A DNA stretch of 64,000 nt, from the NCBI RefSeq assembly GCF_041415945.1, contig NZ_JBGCUS010000001.1, positions 868,001 through 932,000 of the forward strand, written 5' to 3'. Within the stretch, counting starts at the first letter, position 1. Every line of letters starts with the position of its first letter. The stretch comes from Ancylobacter sp. IITR112. Its GTDB lineage: Bacteria > Pseudomonadota > Alphaproteobacteria > Rhizobiales > Xanthobacteraceae. The position numbers and the translations under genes are program-made. Under the pieces are notes generated by a model. The model made no database searches. It was not told the DNA's origin and saw nothing but the letters and a program-made list of their open reading frames with translations. This document shows positions 1 to 9,580 of this stretch, one piece after another.

Positions 1-127
1 GGCATGGGCGCCGGCTCCCGCCGGGCGCGCCCGTGCCGCGCGCCAGCCGCGGCGCCTGTCCGGCCGATCGGCTGCCGGCACGCCCGCCCCCGGCGGCCCC
101 TCGCGCCACCCCTTGGCGTCGCCCGGC

Positions 128-775
128 TCAGCCGCCGGTGCCGTCGCTGTCGTCGGGATGCTCCGATTTGGGCGGGCGGCGCGGAAAGATGCGGTAGACC
201 GTCGCCGGGGAGACGCCGAGCGCGCGCGCGACATCCGGCACCGGGCTGCCGCTCGCCAGCAGGCGATGCGCCTTGGCGATGTCCTTGTTCGACAGCGATT
301 GCGGGCGTCCCCGCCGCCGCGGCCCGCCATTCGCCGTCGTCGGCATTGAAGGCGGCTCGCTGAGTTGGGCGAGCGCGCGGCAGGCGAAGGCGAGCGCTTC
401 CCCGGACGGGATCATCATGTCCATCGGCATCTGGCCCAACTGGATCGTTACACCCCTTTTGCTGAGGGACGCGACGATGCGCACCACCGATTCGACATCC
501 GCGCCGAGATGATTGAGCGCCGGAACCGCGAGCACATCGCCAATGCGGACAAAATCCAGCGCCGCCCGCAGCCCGGGCCGGTCGATGCGGCGATCATCAT
601 CAATATCGCTGAAGACCTGTTCGCAGCCGAGCGCCCTTAGCGCGACGGCCTCCGGCGCGTCCGGATCCCCGCTGCCGGCGGGCAGCGCGTCGCGGCCGGA
701 ATGGAACATGGAGTCGGGTGCCGGGCGGGTGTTTCCCCCGCCTTCGGATTCTACGAGACAATAACCGACAAGCAT
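128..775 (-). CDS. Resolvase-like DNA-binding protein, catalytically degenerate
   Basis: The protein (215 aa from the ATG at 775, preceded by GGGG) has a serine-resolvase-like N-terminal domain and a C-terminal helix-turn-helix (SLSNKDIAKAHRLL, VPDVARALGVSPATVYRIF) of the Hin/Tn3 resolvase type. In active resolvases the N-terminus reads GYxRVS; here it is GYCLVES, so both the Arg and the nucleophilic Ser are replaced. The LDRLGRD motif is replaced by LNHLGAD, so two further catalytic Arg are missing. It should therefore bind DNA but not recombine it. It is divergent from the giant autotransporter at 1202, which makes a regulator role plausible (inference). A longer start at 883 is possible but adds sequence without resolvase similarity. 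Confidence 0.72.
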   Translation of the reverse strand: MLVGYCLVESEGGGNTRPAPDSMFHSGRDALPAGSGDPDAPEAVALRALGCEQVFSDIDDDRRIDRPGLRAALDFVRIGDVLAVPALNHLGADVESVVRIVASLSKRGVTIQLGQMPMDMMIPSGEALAFACRALAQLSEPPSMPTTANGGPRRRGRPQSLSNKDIAKAHRLLASGSPVPDVARALGVSPATVYRIFPRRPPKSEHPDDSDGTGG

Positions 776-1201
776 AATTCCCCGCAGGCCGGGCGTTCTC
801 AAACACGAGAACCCTCGCTCGGAACCACTCCGATCGAGCCGCTGGCCTCCCCTGATGCGTAGCAAAAATAGCACGGTCGCCAAGAACCGCTATGCCGACG
901 TGTGGTTGTCAGCGAATGCAATCATTTAGCGTGATTTTTGAGAGCGGCGGACCCCACCCTGGTGTGGTTACGAAATGGTTGAAATTCCATCCATTTTGGA
1001 AAGGAAAAAGAGCGGCATCATCCGGAATGGAGATTTCTTACCTCAAATTACGCAAACCTTTATGAAATAAGGGTCGGTTGCAGTCCCTCCGATTCTTGAA
1101 CTAGTTTGCCTCCGAATCGTGGCGTGCCGGCCATGCGGGTACCGGCGCCGTCGCGGATCGGGCGGGATCACCGCCTGCAAATTGGGGAATCGGGGGAATT
1201 C
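776..1201. promoter_or_regulatory. Divergent intergenic region, AT-richer
   Basis: This is the only non-coding DNA between the resolvase-like gene and the autotransporter gene, so both promoters should lie here. It is visibly AT-richer from about 890 to 1090 than its surroundings. A GGGGGAATTC tract just before 1202 serves as the autotransporter ribosome-binding site. No promoter hexamers or operator repeats could be assigned with confidence. Confidence 0.4.
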
Positions 1202-4200
1202 ATGGCGAGAAAAATTGCCAGGGTGCGTGGTGCTGCGCGCGCCGCGAACGGCTTCGTGCGTCGCAACGAAGTTCGTGCATCCGCGTCCGTCATTGTCGAT
1301 CATCGCAAGGGCGTGCTGTTCGGCTCGGTGTCCGGCGTCGCCGTGGCGGCGATGCTGGCGGCGGCTGTCATGCTGTCCCCCTCCCGCGCTGACGCCGACT
1401 CCTCGTCCCCGGCCAGCTGCACCGAGACGCCGAGCGCAGGAAGCTGGTTCTGCGACAACAACCCCGTTCCCACGGATGGCAACATCGAGGGCAACGGCAA
1501 GGACAACACCATCGAGATCGTCGGTGGCAATTACTCCTGGTATGACAAGGCTACCGGCTACAGCAATGTGAATGGCAAGGCCGGTAACGACACCATCACA
1601 ATCGCGCCGGACGCCACGGAACCCTACAGCAGCTCGATCTACATCAAGGGTACGATCGACGGCGACAGCGATGACGACGTCATCACCTTCGGTGGCGGCA
1701 CCCTCATCTCGGGGACGGGCACCGTCTCGCTGTTTCAGGGCAATATCGACGGCGGCGATGGCGACGACATCATCAATGTGACCGCCTCGGACCAGGTCGC
1801 GACCACCATCGAGACGGGCGGTATCGACGGAACGGCCAACATCCTTGGCGGCGCCGGCTCCGACACGATCAACATCACCAATGCCTCGCTGCAGGACATC
1901 ACCATCGACGGATCGGTGATGGGCGAGACCGGCAAGGACGACATCAATATCGCCGCCACCGCCGGCGCCGAGATCTACATCAAGGGCAATGTCTATGGCG
2001 GCTCGGGCGACAACGAGACCGACAATGACGACACCATCGACATTGTCGCCGGCAACACCGAGGTTTCCGGCGGCGGCCTTGTCAAGATCGACGGCAGCGT
2101 GCGCGGCGACAATGGCGACGACACCATCAACATTGCGGCCTTTGACGGCGGCGATGTCGAGATCGGTGGCGATGTTCTCGGCGGTCGCAGCGGCGACTCC
2201 CTCAGCCTGATTGCCTCGGGCTCAAAGGCCGACGTCTGGGTCAAGGGCGACGTCATGGGCGAGAACGGCCATGACACGATCAGCATCCTGGCCGAAGATG
2301 GCGGCGATGTTTTTGTCGGCGATGTCAAGGGCGACGGTGTCGCCGACGCGCATGGCGACGACAAGATCTTCATCACCGCCTCCGGCCGGCGCAGCGACGT
2401 GTTCGCCGACGACATCGAGGGCAATGGCGGCAGCGACCTGATCGTCGTGGGTGCCACCGAAGGTGGCGAAGTTCGTTTCGACGATATTCGCGGTGACGAC
2501 TTCTTCGGCGAGAACGGTGATAACGATTACCTGTTCGTCTATGCGGACAAGGGTGGCGAGGTTCGCGGCGACGATATCTACGGCATGACGGGCAATGACG
2601 TCATCGCCGTCGGTGCGCTGCGCGGCGGTGAGGTTCGCCTCGACGACATTCGCGGCGGCGATGGCAACGACCTGATCGCCCTCGGCGCTGCGCTCGGCGG
2701 CGAAGTCCGCGTGGACGATGTCGATGGCGGTGATGGCAACGACATCATTCTGCTCGGCGCGGCGCTGGGCGGCGAGGTGCGCGCGGACGACATCAGCGGC
2801 AATGACGGCAACGACCTGATCGCCCTGGGTGCCGCGCTCGGCGGCGAGGTGCGCGTGGATGACATCAGCGGCGATGACGGCAATGACCTGATCGTCCTCG
2901 GCGCTGCGCTCGGCGGCGATGTCCGTGTTGACGACATTTCCGGCGGCTCGGGCAACGACGCGATCCTGCTCGCCGCGACGGGCCGGTGGAGCGATGTGAG
3001 CGCCGACGACATCTCCGGCGGTTCGGGCAACGATTTCATCGGCCTGCTGGCGAGCGAGGGCGGCGAAGTTCGCTTCGATGACATTTCGGGCGATGGCGGC
3101 TGGTTCTCGTCGGGCAACGACCTGATCGTTCTGGCGGCCACCAAGGGCGGCGAAATCTCCGGCAACGACATTGACGGCGGCTTCGGCAATGACGCCATCG
3201 GGCTCATTGCCACCAAGGGCGGCGAAATCAGCGTCGACGACATTTCCGGCGGTTTCGGCGACGACGCCATCGGGCTCATTGCCACCAAGGGCGGCGAGAT
3301 CAGCTTCGACAACATCTCCGGCGACGGCGGCTGGTTCTCCTGGGGTGACGATCTGATCGTGCTGGCGGCGTCGGAAGGCGGCGAGATTTCCGGCAACGAC
3401 ATTGATGGCGGCTTCGGCGACGACACCATCGTGCTGCGGGCGAGCGAAGGCGGCGACATCGAGGTGGAAGACGTCTCGGGCGGCTCTGGCGAGGACCGGA
3501 TCATCCTGTCGGCGAGCGACCGCTGGAGCGACGTGAACGCCGAGGACATCTCCGGCGGCGATGGCGATGACTTCATCGGCCTGTTCGCGAGCGAAGGCGC
3601 CGAGATGCGCGTCGACGACATCTCGGGCGGCGACGGCGACGACGCTATCGGGCTGCTGGCCACCAAGGGCGGCGAGATCCGCGTCGACGACATTTCCGGC
3701 GGCGATGGTGACGACGCCATCGGCCTGATCGCCAGCAAGGGCGGGGACATTCGCGTCGACGACATTTCCGGTGGCGACGGCGACGACCTGATCGTGCTGA
3801 GCGCGTCGGAGGGCGGCGAGATCCGCTTCGACGACATTTCCGGCGACAGCGAGGATCGCCGGGGCGGCGACGACCGGCGCTATCGGCCGAGCAATGACGA
3901 TGTGATCGTGCTCTCGGCGTCGGAAGGCGGCGAGATTTCCGGCAACGACATTGACGGCAATCGCGGCGATGACTTCATCGGCCTGTTCGCCTCCGACGGC
4001 GGCGATATCCGGGTCGAGGACATCTCCGGCGGCGACGGCGATGACGTGCTGGTGCTGGCGGCGGTCGGCCGTCGCAGCGACATCGAGGCCGAGGATATCT
4101 CCGGCGGCGACGGCGATGACTTCATCGGCCTGTTCGCGAGCGAAGGCGCGGAGATGCGCGTCGACGACATTTCCGGCGGCGACGGCGACGACGCTATCGG

Positions 4201-7200
4201 GCTGCTGGCCACCAAGGGCGGCGACATCCGCGTCGACGACATTTCCGGCGGCGATGGTGACGACGCCATCGGCCTGATCGCCAGCAAGGGCGGCGACATT
4301 CGCGTCGACGACATTTCCGGTGGCGACGGCGACGACCTGATCGTGCTGAGCGCGTCGGAGGGCGGCGAGATCCGCTTCGACGACATTTCCGGCGACAGCG
4401 AGGATCGCCGTGGCGGTGACGACCGGCGCTATCGGCCGAGCAATGACGATGTGATCGTGCTCTCGGCGTCGGAAGGCGGCGAGATTTCCGGCAACGACAT
4501 TGACGGCAATCGCGGCGATGACTTCATCGGCCTGTTCGCCTCCGACGGCGGCGATATCCGGGTCGAGGACATTTCCGGCGGCGACGGCGATGACGTGCTG
4601 GTGCTGGCGGCGGTCGGCCGTCGCAGCGACATCGAGGCCGAGGACATCTCCGGCGGCGATGGCGATGACTTCATCGGCCTGTTCGCGAGCGAAGGCGCCG
4701 AGATGCGCGTCGAGGACATTTCCGGCGGCGACGGCGACGACACGATCGGGCTGCTGGCCACCAAGGGCGGCGAGATCCGCGTCGACGACATCTCCGGCGG
4801 CGCCGGTGACGACGAGATCGGCCTCACGGCGACCAAGGGCGGCGAGATCCGCTTCGACGACATCAATGGCGATGGCGGCTGGTTCGCCTTCGGCGACGAC
4901 AAGATCAAGCTGTCGGCGTCGGAAGGCGGCGAGATTTCCGGCAACGACATTGACGGCGGCTTCGGCGACGACACCATCGTGCTGCGGGCGAGCGAAGGCG
5001 GCGACATCGAGGTGGAAGACATCTCGGGCGGCGCTGGCGAGGACCGGATCATCCTGTCGGCGAGCGACCGGCGGAGCGACGTGAATGCCGACGACATCGC
5101 CGGCGGTTCCGGCGATGATTTCATCGGCCTGTTCGCGAGCGAAGGCGGCGAAGTTCGCTTCGACGACATCAATGGCGATGGCGGCTGGTTCGCGTCGGGC
5201 AACGACACGATCCTGCTCGCGGCCACCAAGGGCGGCGAGATCTCCGGCGAGGACATTGACGGCGATGCCGGCGACGACACGATCGGCCTGATCGCCAGCA
5301 AGGGCGGCGAGATCCGGGTCGGCGACATCTCCGGCGGCGCCGGTGACGACGAGATCGGCCTCACGGCGACCAAGGGCGGCGAGATCCGCTTCGACGACGT
5401 CAATGGCGATGGCGGCTGGTTCGCCTTCGGCGACGACAAGATCAAGCTGTCGGCGTCGGAAGGTGGCGACATCCGCGGCAACGACATTGACGGCGGCTTC
5501 GGCGACGACACCATCGTGTTGCGGGCGAGCGAAGGCGGCGACATCGAGGTGGAAGACATCTCGGGCGGCGCTGGCGAGGACCGGATCATCCTGTCGGCGA
5601 GCGACCGGCGGAGCGACGTGAATGCCGACGACATCGCCGGCGGCAGCGGCGACGATTTCATCGGCCTGTTCGCCAGCGAAGGCGGCGAAGTTCGCTTCGA
5701 CGACATCAATGGCGATGGCGGCTGGTTCGCGTCGGGCGACGACACGATCCTGCTCGCGGCCACCAAGGGCGGCGAGATCTCCGGCGAAGACATTGACGGC
5801 GATGCCGGCGACGACACGATCGGCCTGATCGCCACCAAGGGCGGCGAGATCCGCGTCGACGACATCTCCGGCGGCGCCGGTGACGACGAGATCGGCCTCA
5901 CGGCGACCAAGGGCGGCGAGATCCGCTTCGACGACATCTGGGGCGATGGCGGCTGGTTCTCGTCCGGCGACGACAAGATCAAGCTGTCGGCGTCGGAAGG
6001 TGGCGACATCCGCGGCAACGACATTGACGGCGGCTTCGGCGACGACACCATCGTGCTGCGGGCGAGCGAAGGCGGCGACATCGAGGTGGAAGACATCTCG
6101 GGCGGCGCTGGCGAGGACCGGATCATCCTGTCGGCGAGCGACCGGCGGAGTGACGTGAATGCCGACGACATCGCCGGCGGTTCCGGCGACGATTTCATCG
6201 GCCTGTTCGCGAGCGAAGGCGGCGAAGTTCGCTTCGACGACATCAATGGCGATGGCGGCTGGTTCGCGTCGGGCGACGACAAGATCATCCTGTCGGCGTC
6301 GGAAGGTGGCGAAATCTCCGGTAACGACATTGACGGCGATGCCGGCGACGACGCCATCCTGCTGCGGGCGCGTGACGGCGGCGAGATCGCGGTCGAGGAT
6401 ATCTCCGGCGGTTCGGGTGATGATTTCATCCTTCTCCGCGCCGATGGCGGTAGCATCGTCGCTGACGATATCGACGGCGGCCGTGGCGATGACGAGATCA
6501 TCATCACCGCTTCGGATGTCGAAGGCACCTTTATCTCCGTCGACAACATCCGCGGCGACAGCGGCGATGACCTGGTCGTGCTGTCGGGTCTCGACAACGC
6601 CAATTTCTCCATCGACGGCGAAATTGACGGTGGCCGCGGCTTTGACACTCTCATCGTCACCGATGCCAGCACGTTGTCGCTGGATGATGTCGAGCGCTTC
6701 CAGCAGCTCGGCGTGTCCGAGGGCTCCTATCTCGAGCTCACCCAGCGCTGGGTGAACTTCAACGGCAATAGCGGTACCGACGGGCTGGTGGCGGTCGACT
6801 CGACCTCCTATCTGCGCCTCTCGGACGCCAATGCCGACCTCGACACCGGCACCTTCGTTCTCGAGGGGGCACAAGACGGCGAACTCGGCTACCGCACCAT
6901 CAACACCGGCGTCGCCGCGGGTGACCTCGCCGTGACCGGCGGCGTGCTCGACGTGGCGGGTGACTCGGTCAGCGTCCATGACACCCGGGTCGAGCTCTAC
7001 CACGACACGGACAATATGGTGCTGGAGGATCTCCCGGCCGCCACCTTCATCAACCAGGGCACCATTGCGCTGCATAATGGCATTGATGACGTGGCCGGCG
7101 ACCGCCTGACCATCAATGGCGACTATGTCGGCGGCGGCAACCTGCTGATCGACACCTATCTCTACGATGCGGCCAGCCCGACCGACATTCTGGTCATCAA

Positions 7201-8494
7201 CGGCAATGTCGCCGCCGGCAACACGACGACCATCTACGTCAACAACACCAATCCGGGTCAGGGCATCTACACCGGCACGAGCTTCGGCCAGGGCATCAAG
7301 GTGGTGGATGTGTCGGAAAGCGGCGCCTCTCCGGACGACGCCTTCCAGCTTGCGCGCAACACCGTCAGCGGCGAGCGGGAAGTGATGGCCGGCGCCTTCT
7401 CCTACCGCCTGTTCCAGGACCCGGATAATGAGATGCCGCTCAGCCGGGCCGCTGAGGACACGGGCGCCGGCGACTGGTACCTGCGTGCGGGCTACAGCGC
7501 GCAGTCGACCGGCTACGCGACCGCGCCCTCGGCCATGCAGCGCCACTTCTATGCCGGCATGGACACGATCTATAAGCGCCTCGGCGAGATGCGTCAGCAG
7601 GAGCAGCTCGAAGGCCGCAATGCCGATCTGGCTGATCCGGTGACCAAGGCTCCGGCCTATCAGCCGGTGCCGGCGCCGAAGTTCCAGATGTGGGGCCGCG
7701 GTGGCGGCGCCGACCTCAGCTACGATGTCAGCGGCGGCTGGGGCTTCTCGCAGCAGACCTGGGGCCTGCAGGCCGGCGGCGACTACACCTTCGACTACAA
7801 TGACTGGCGGGTCACCCTCGGCGCGTTCGGCGGCTATGGCTGGTCGGATGTCGACGTGGATGGCGACTGGACGTCCTGGGGCGGCAGCTCCACCATGGAC
7901 ATCAATGGCTGGAACGCGGGTATCTACGCCTCGTTCCGCCAGGTCGGCCTGGTGCCGGGCGCGGGCTTCTACACCGACGTGGTCGGCAAGGTGGATGTGC
8001 TCGATCTCGACATCGCCTCCACCAGCAATGTGACGGCGAATACCGACGCCACGGTGTGGGGCGGGTCGATCGAGATGGGCTATGGCTTCGAGGTCGCGAG
8101 CGGCTGGGTGATCCAGCCGCAGGCCCAGCTCGCCTATGCCAGCGCCAATCAGGATGCCTATGTCGACTCGATCGGCACTTATGTGACGCCGGGTGATGCG
8201 GACTCGCTGATCGGTCGCCTCGGCCTGCAGGTGCAGTCAACCTTCGTCATGACCACCGGTCAGACGATCACTCCCTACGCCACCTTCAACGTGCTGTCGG
8301 AGTTCCTGGGCGACAACAAGACCAATGTCGCGGGCACCGTCCTTACCAGCGACATCAACGGCACCTGGTACAATGCCGGCCTCGGCTTTACCGCCGACCT
8401 CAATGGTACCGTCGCCCTGTTCGCCAATGGCGAATACAATTTCGGCGACGTGCAGGGCTGGGCTGGCACCGGCGGCCTGAAGGTTCGCTGGTAA
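1202..8494 (+). CDS. Giant repeat-containing autotransporter (type Va)
   Basis: The protein is about 2,430 aa. The start at 1202 was chosen because it follows GGGGGAATTC and gives a long basic N-terminus leading into a signal peptide (GVAVAAMLAAAVMLSP, likely cleavage near SRADA). From about residue 100 to 1830 the passenger is a series of roughly 24-residue units of the form GGEIRVDDISGGDGDD followed by a hydrophobic stretch. The SGGDGDDxI core resembles RTX calcium-binding nonapeptides (GGxGxDxU) and would form one rung of a beta-helix or beta-roll each. A non-repetitive autochaperone-like region follows. A 12-strand autotransporter barrel starts near MWGRGGGADLSY and ends in the aromatic residue W expected for BAM recognition. 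Likely role is a very long, acidic surface adhesin or matrix protein; the calcium dependence is inferred. A hairpin terminator follows. Confidence 0.85.
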   Translation: MARKIARVRGAARAANGFVRRNEVRASASVIVDHRKGVLFGSVSGVAVAAMLAAAVMLSPSRADADSSSPASCTETPSAGSWFCDNNPVPTDGNIEGNGKDNTIEIVGGNYSWYDKATGYSNVNGKAGNDTITIAPDATEPYSSSIYIKGTIDGDSDDDVITFGGGTLISGTGTVSLFQGNIDGGDGDDIINVTASDQVATTIETGGIDGTANILGGAGSDTINITNASLQDITIDGSVMGETGKDDINIAATAGAEIYIKGNVYGGSGDNETDNDDTIDIVAGNTEVSGGGLVKIDGSVRGDNGDDTINIAAFDGGDVEIGGDVLGGRSGDSLSLIASGSKADVWVKGDVMGENGHDTISILAEDGGDVFVGDVKGDGVADAHGDDKIFITASGRRSDVFADDIEGNGGSDLIVVGATEGGEVRFDDIRGDDFFGENGDNDYLFVYADKGGEVRGDDIYGMTGNDVIAVGALRGGEVRLDDIRGGDGNDLIALGAALGGEVRVDDVDGGDGNDIILLGAALGGEVRADDISGNDGNDLIALGAALGGEVRVDDISGDDGNDLIVLGAALGGDVRVDDISGGSGNDAILLAATGRWSDVSADDISGGSGNDFIGLLASEGGEVRFDDISGDGGWFSSGNDLIVLAATKGGEISGNDIDGGFGNDAIGLIATKGGEISVDDISGGFGDDAIGLIATKGGEISFDNISGDGGWFSWGDDLIVLAASEGGEISGNDIDGGFGDDTIVLRASEGGDIEVEDVSGGSGEDRIILSASDRWSDVNAEDISGGDGDDFIGLFASEGAEMRVDDISGGDGDDAIGLLATKGGEIRVDDISGGDGDDAIGLIASKGGDIRVDDISGGDGDDLIVLSASEGGEIRFDDISGDSEDRRGGDDRRYRPSNDDVIVLSASEGGEISGNDIDGNRGDDFIGLFASDGGDIRVEDISGGDGDDVLVLAAVGRRSDIEAEDISGGDGDDFIGLFASEGAEMRVDDISGGDGDDAIGLLATKGGDIRVDDISGGDGDDAIGLIASKGGDIRVDDISGGDGDDLIVLSASEGGEIRFDDISGDSEDRRGGDDRRYRPSNDDVIVLSASEGGEISGNDIDGNRGDDFIGLFASDGGDIRVEDISGGDGDDVLVLAAVGRRSDIEAEDISGGDGDDFIGLFASEGAEMRVEDISGGDGDDTIGLLATKGGEIRVDDISGGAGDDEIGLTATKGGEIRFDDINGDGGWFAFGDDKIKLSASEGGEISGNDIDGGFGDDTIVLRASEGGDIEVEDISGGAGEDRIILSASDRRSDVNADDIAGGSGDDFIGLFASEGGEVRFDDINGDGGWFASGNDTILLAATKGGEISGEDIDGDAGDDTIGLIASKGGEIRVGDISGGAGDDEIGLTATKGGEIRFDDVNGDGGWFAFGDDKIKLSASEGGDIRGNDIDGGFGDDTIVLRASEGGDIEVEDISGGAGEDRIILSASDRRSDVNADDIAGGSGDDFIGLFASEGGEVRFDDINGDGGWFASGDDTILLAATKGGEISGEDIDGDAGDDTIGLIATKGGEIRVDDISGGAGDDEIGLTATKGGEIRFDDIWGDGGWFSSGDDKIKLSASEGGDIRGNDIDGGFGDDTIVLRASEGGDIEVEDISGGAGEDRIILSASDRRSDVNADDIAGGSGDDFIGLFASEGGEVRFDDINGDGGWFASGDDKIILSASEGGEISGNDIDGDAGDDAILLRARDGGEIAVEDISGGSGDDFILLRADGGSIVADDIDGGRGDDEIIITASDVEGTFISVDNIRGDSGDDLVVLSGLDNANFSIDGEIDGGRGFDTLIVTDASTLSLDDVERFQQLGVSEGSYLELTQRWVNFNGNSGTDGLVAVDSTSYLRLSDANADLDTGTFVLEGAQDGELGYRTINTGVAAGDLAVTGGVLDVAGDSVSVHDTRVELYHDTDNMVLEDLPAATFINQGTIALHNGIDDVAGDRLTINGDYVGGGNLLIDTYLYDAASPTDILVINGNVAAGNTTTIYVNNTNPGQGIYTGTSFGQGIKVVDVSESGASPDDAFQLARNTVSGEREVMAGAFSYRLFQDPDNEMPLSRAAEDTGAGDWYLRAGYSAQSTGYATAPSAMQRHFYAGMDTIYKRLGEMRQQEQLEGRNADLADPVTKAPAYQPVPAPKFQMWGRGGGADLSYDVSGGWGFSQQTWGLQAGGDYTFDYNDWRVTLGAFGGYGWSDVDVDGDWTSWGGSSTMDINGWNAGIYASFRQVGLVPGAGFYTDVVGKVDVLDLDIASTSNVTANTDATVWGGSIEMGYGFEVASGWVIQPQAQLAYASANQDAYVDSIGTYVTPGDADSLIGRLGLQVQSTFVMTTGQTITPYATFNVLSEFLGDNKTNVAGTVLTSDINGTWYNAGLGFTADLNGTVALFANGEYNFGDVQGWAGTGGLKVRW
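3541..4638 (+). repeat. Two tandem 549-bp higher-order repeats in the passenger
   Basis: Positions 3541-4089 and 4090-4638 are near-identical tandem copies, each 183 codons. The easiest marker is the unusual insert SEDRRGGDDRRYRPSND, encoded at about 3848 and again exactly 549 bp later. A partial third copy continues to about 4740. The few differences are mostly silent (for example GGCGGCGAC against GGCGGTGAC), which points to recent duplication or gene conversion. Confidence 0.85.
4801..6290 (+). repeat. Tandem 537-bp higher-order repeats in the passenger
   Basis: CGCCGGTGACGACGAGATC recurs at 4801, 5338 and 5875, exactly 537 bp (179 codons) apart. Copies 4801-5337 and 5338-5874 are complete; the third runs to about 6290 and then diverges. 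The unit contains the marker GDGGWF twice. It is distinct from the 549-bp repeat upstream, so the passenger grew by at least two separate block duplications. Confidence 0.85.
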
Positions 8495-8506
8495 GCACCG
8501 GCACAT

Positions 8507-8530
8507 GGCCTGCGGCTGCGGCCGCAGGCC
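8507..8530 (+). other. Perfect 9-bp hairpin after the autotransporter
   Basis: GGCCTGCGG and CCGCAGGCC form a perfect stem around a six-base loop, 12 nt after the stop codon. No T-run follows, so on its own it is not a canonical terminator. It probably protects the 3' end or acts with the next hairpin. Confidence 0.5.
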
Positions 8531-8543
8531 GGACGACAAGCCT

Positions 8544-8576
8544 GGGCCGGCCCTCGTGGTCGGCCCATTGCTTTTC
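8544..8576 (+). terminator. Rho-independent terminator of the autotransporter gene
   Basis: GGGCCGGCC pairs with GGTCGGCCC (one G-T wobble) around a CTCGT loop, followed by ATTGCTTTT. It lies 50 nt after the autotransporter stop and 155 nt before the next gene. Confidence 0.6.
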
Positions 8577-8730
8577 GGCCTGCTTTATCGACGGTCGCCA
8601 CCGCCGCTCCGCCGCGTCTCGCTTTGCGGCGCGATCAATGGCAAAGACTGACCCGTGATTTTCAGCCCGTGGCGTGCCATGACGGTGTCGAGATCCTCGC
8701 CACACGCCCGGGATCGTTCCGGAGGACCCC

Positions 8731-9270
8731 ATGCATCATTTCGTTCGTCGTGCCGCCGCCCTGTTGCTGGCTCCCTGCCTTCTCGCCGGCGCGTCCGCCG
8801 CCCATGCGCAGACCGCGCCGGCCGGGCCCAAGGCGCCGGTGCGCACGGAAACCACCACCTTCGACAATTGGGTGGTGACCTGCCGCGCCAGCATCGAGAA
8901 GGGCTCGAAAAAGACCTGCGTCGCCTCGCTCAAGGTGACGGAATCGAAGTCGAAGAAGACCGTGCTGCTCTGGCAGATCGGCCAGGACAAGGCCGGCGCT
9001 CCGACCTATCTCGTGCGCACCCCGCTCGGCGTGCGGCTGAAGGATGGCGTGCAGATCACCATCGGCAAGGGCAAGCCGCGCAAGATCGACTATGCCTCCT
9101 GCGGCCGTGGCGGCTGCGAGGCGATCGGTCCGTTTGAGGACGCCTTCGGCAAGGAGCTTCTCACTGCCAAGGAAGTCATTGCGAGTTTCGTCCTCGCCAA
9201 TGGTCAGACGGTCAATGTGAACCTGCCCATGGCCGGCATCGCCCAGGCGCTGCCGGCGCTGAAGGGCTGA
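8731..9270 (+). CDS. Invasion-associated locus B (IalB) family periplasmic protein
   Basis: The 179-aa protein starts at an ATG preceded by CCGGAGGACCCC. It has a clear signal peptide (AALLLAPCLLAGASAAHA, cleavage before QTAPAG). The mature part has the IalB-family layout: FDNWVVTC near the start, a second Cys in KTCVAS, then a later Cys pair in YASCGRGGCEA, likely two disulfides in the periplasm. Length matches the family. IalB of Bartonella is linked to erythrocyte invasion, but the family is common in free-living alphaproteobacteria and its molecular function there is unknown. It has its own ribosome-binding site after the autotransporter terminator, so it is probably transcribed alone. 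Confidence 0.85.
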   Translation: MHHFVRRAAALLLAPCLLAGASAAHAQTAPAGPKAPVRTETTTFDNWVVTCRASIEKGSKKTCVASLKVTESKSKKTVLLWQIGQDKAGAPTYLVRTPLGVRLKDGVQITIGKGKPRKIDYASCGRGGCEAIGPFEDAFGKELLTAKEVIASFVLANGQTVNVNLPMAGIAQALPALKG

Positions 9271-9580
9271 GTGATTCCCCCGCGTCGCCACCTCGCCCCG
9301 CGGCGCGCCTCGACGCGGCCGCCGGGCGCGTGGCGGCGATGGGCCGGCGGAGCATGCGGGCGCGGCGGCCGACGTTTCCGTCCCGCCCGTCGTCGCAAGC
9401 TGCGGCGCCTGTCCTGCGCGTCGCTGCGCCCCGGAGAGCCCCGCCTCCCGCGCCGGGCTGCCATGAAGTCGATTGCGCCAGCGCTCGTGAATGTTACATT
9501 TCAGGCGAGATGATGGACAAAGCGAGCTTGGCCCTGCGTGTCGCAGGGCCGGCGCGACGGCTTCGGCCGGGGAAGTTGAA
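9271..9580. other. GC-rich intergenic region, no gene seen
   Basis: About 310 bp between the IalB-like gene and ppx. Short open frames here have no recognisable features. It should hold the ppx promoter, probably in the less GC-rich part near 9480-9520. Confidence 0.4.

Noticed and set aside
3541..6290. Regular repeats that could look like a CRISPR array
   Set aside because: The repeats are in-frame protein repeats of 72-75 bp and 537-549 bp without unique spacers, and no cas genes are present.
2222..7546. A 1,774-codon open frame on the minus strand across the autotransporter
   Set aside because: It is an antisense shadow created by GC-rich codon bias in a repetitive gene; it has no ribosome-binding site or recognised domain, and other frames across the repeats are open as well.
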